A stretch of 64,000 bases of DNA from Spodoptera frugiperda (Eukaryota > Arthropoda > Insecta > Lepidoptera > Noctuidae), in NCBI RefSeq assembly GCF_023101765.2, contig NC_064237.1, positions 10,894,199 through 10,958,198 on the forward strand, written 5' to 3'. Shown here in pieces: positions 62,763 through 64,000 of the stretch (the first letter of the stretch is position 1; each line of letters starts with the position of its first letter). The notes beneath the pieces were generated by a model. It was given only the letters and a program-made list of their open reading frames with translations. It was not told the DNA's origin and ran no database searches. Both the position numbers and the translations under genes were made by a program.

Positions 62763-64000
62763 TTTTTTTTTTTTTTTTTTTTATTGTTAAATGGGACGAC
62801 GTTTGGCCGCTATCTCACCTGATGGTAAGTGATGATGTGGCCTACGATGGAGCACGTCTGCCCATTAGCAACCTATTCACTCGGGCTTTGAAGACACCCA
62901 GGTTATACCCATCAGGAAACACAGACTCCGGCAAGGAGTTCCACTCCCTAGCAGTTCGCACAAGGAAGCTTGAAGCGAAGCGCTTCGTGCGTGTGGGTGG
63001 GATATCCACCATGAATCGGTGACGCCTCGCCGATTGTCTTGTGGTTCGATGATGGAAAGGACTAGGAGGAATCAAGTTGTGCAATTCCCCCGCACACTCT
63101 CCGAAATGTATCCGGTAAAAAACGGAAAGGCTTGCGACCTTGCGCCTGTGTTCAAGGCTTTGAAGCCGGGCCTCCACAAGTGCATCATCGTTGATGAGCT
63201 TCTTGGCACGCCTTTCAATGTGTTCGAGCGCATCCAGCTGGCATTTAGCCGAGCCGTCCCAAAGGTGAGAACAGTACTCCATACATGACCGAACCTGCGC
63301 TTGGTACAGGCTCAGCAGTTGTTCTGGTGTGAAGTACCGTCTCACCTTCGAGAGGATACCCAATTTCCTACCAGCCAGATGCGCCTTCGACTCTATATAT
63401 GAGCCGAAGTTTAGCGTTGGCGATAGAGTTACGCCAAGAAGCTCTAGATGATCCGATACTGGAACAGATACATTTCGGAAAGTAGGAGCCAGCGGAAATT
63501 GACTCCGTTTGGCGGAGAATAGACACGCCTGGGTTTTGGTAGCGTTGAACTTGACCAAGTTGGCGTCTCCCCAATCGGAGACCGCCTTCAAGGACGAGTT
63601 CAACCGTTCGACCATGGATTCTCTTAGAGACTGGATCTGTGTTCCGCTAGTCCGCGCATCGGACACATACCTTTCAACAACTGTGCTGTCATCTGCATAC
63701 CCAAAGATACCGGGCTTAAGCAGGTCGTTGATGTGCAGCAAAAAGAGCGTTGCTGAAAGTACTGACCCCTGAGGAACTCCGGCGTTGATGCCAAATTGGT
63801 CAGACGAGCAGCCATCGATGACTACTCGAATTGACCGATCCCTCAGGAAGTCTGCAATCCATTTGCACAGATCAGTGGGAAGTCCATATGCAGGAAGCTT
63901 GCCGATAAGGCTGTCGTGCCACACCCTATCAAAGGCCTTTGATATATCGAGCGAGACCGCTAATGCCTCCCCGTGCTTCTCGATGGCCTCGCTCCAGATG
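62763..64000 (-). mobile_element. CR1/Jockey-type LINE, 3' part (runs off the window)
   Basis: A run of about 21 T at 62762-62782 (poly(A) on the minus strand) is followed by the 3' end and a reverse-transcriptase frame that continues past the right edge. It lies in a FANCI intron in the same orientation as the gene. Truncated relatives are at 37957 and 7905. Confidence 0.9.
62842..63999 (-). CDS. Reverse transcriptase, C-terminal part (LINE protein)
   Basis: 385 codons in the window, intact to the stop, 5' end outside. Motifs in order: DISKAFDRVWHD (RT motif A), NAGVPQGSVLS (motif B), GYADDST (catalytic YADD), KTQACLFS, LELLGVTLS, then a basic C-terminal domain (RRAKKLI, EHRRKVASLSVFYRIHFG) ending RRAPS. 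This order fits CR1/Jockey-clade LINEs, which copy their RNA at a nicked target. The frame has no stop or frameshift in the window, so the copy is young or recently active. The exact clade needs a tree. Confidence 0.9.
   Translation of the reverse strand: MWSEAIEKHGEALAVSLDISKAFDRVWHDSLIGKLPAYGLPTDLCKWIADFLRDRSIRVVIDGCSSDQFGINAGVPQGSVLSATLFLLHINDLLKPGIFGYADDSTVVERYVSDARTSGTQIQSLRESMVERLNSSLKAVSDWGDANLVKFNATKTQACLFSAKRSQFPLAPTFRNVSVPVSDHLELLGVTLSPTLNFGSYIESKAHLAGRKLGILSKVRRYFTPEQLLSLYQAQVRSCMEYCSHLWDGSAKCQLDALEHIERRAKKLINDDALVEARLQSLEHRRKVASLSVFYRIHFGECAGELHNLIPPSPFHHRTTRQSARRHRFMVDIPPTRTKRFASSFLVRTAREWNSLPESVFPDGYNLGVFKARVNRLLMGRRAPS

Noticed and set aside
1..64000. CRISPR arrays, bacterial operons or phage genes
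   Set aside because: No regularly spaced direct repeats of that kind; introns, SINEs and poly(A) signals show animal nuclear DNA.

Overview
The window is AT-rich animal nuclear DNA with spliced genes, long repeat-filled introns and many short interspersed repeats. The repeat families (tRNA-like SINEs, RTE-type 3' tails ending in ATG/GAT runs, many TIR elements) and the Cys-Gly-Pro small proteins suggest a lepidopteran insect, probably a noctuoid moth. The organism is an inference; nothing in the window names a species.

Right third (47.4-62.8 kb, minus strand): a spliced gene I identify as FANCI, the partner of FANCD2 in the Fanconi anaemia interstrand-crosslink repair pathway. I could place 18 consecutive coding exons whose GT/AG boundaries and codon phases all agree. 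They give 3,030 coding bases (1,009 codons plus stop) with no internal stop. The N-terminal part of the gene lies beyond the right edge, behind a reverse-transcriptase LINE inserted in the next intron (62.76-64.0 kb, same strand).

Middle (27.9-35.5 kb): five tiny genes for Cys/Gly/Pro-rich proteins of the Mst84D/Mst87F (Mst(3)CGP) sperm-protein type, on alternating strands. One has two coding exons joined in frame. Another (33.9 kb) lies in an exon whose +1 frame is also open and splices in frame onto an exon encoding a membrane-spanning segment, so it may code in two frames. The last one (35.3 kb) lies antisense to a two-exon Ser/Arg-rich plus-strand reading frame. Between them is a 36-bp minisatellite (34.6-34.9 kb), open in five of six frames and carrying a hairpin in each unit.

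Left part (1-27 kb) and 36-47 kb: mostly gene-poor repeat sequence. The one gene-like signal is the last two exons of an unrecognised plus-strand gene at 24.5-25.3 kb, with matching splice phase and a poly(A) signal.

Mobile DNA is dense. A poly(A)-tailed SINE (called SINE-A here) has at least 13 copies, several with 9-14 bp target duplications. Two tRNA-like SINE families (SINE-B, SINE-C) carry internal promoter-like boxes. There are also RTE and CR1/Jockey-type LINE fragments, two hAT-like MITEs with perfect 8-bp duplications, and a pogo-like transposon relic with TA duplication and a nested MITE. Family letters (SINE-A/B/C, element D, E, F, G; MITE-1, MITE-2) are my own labels.
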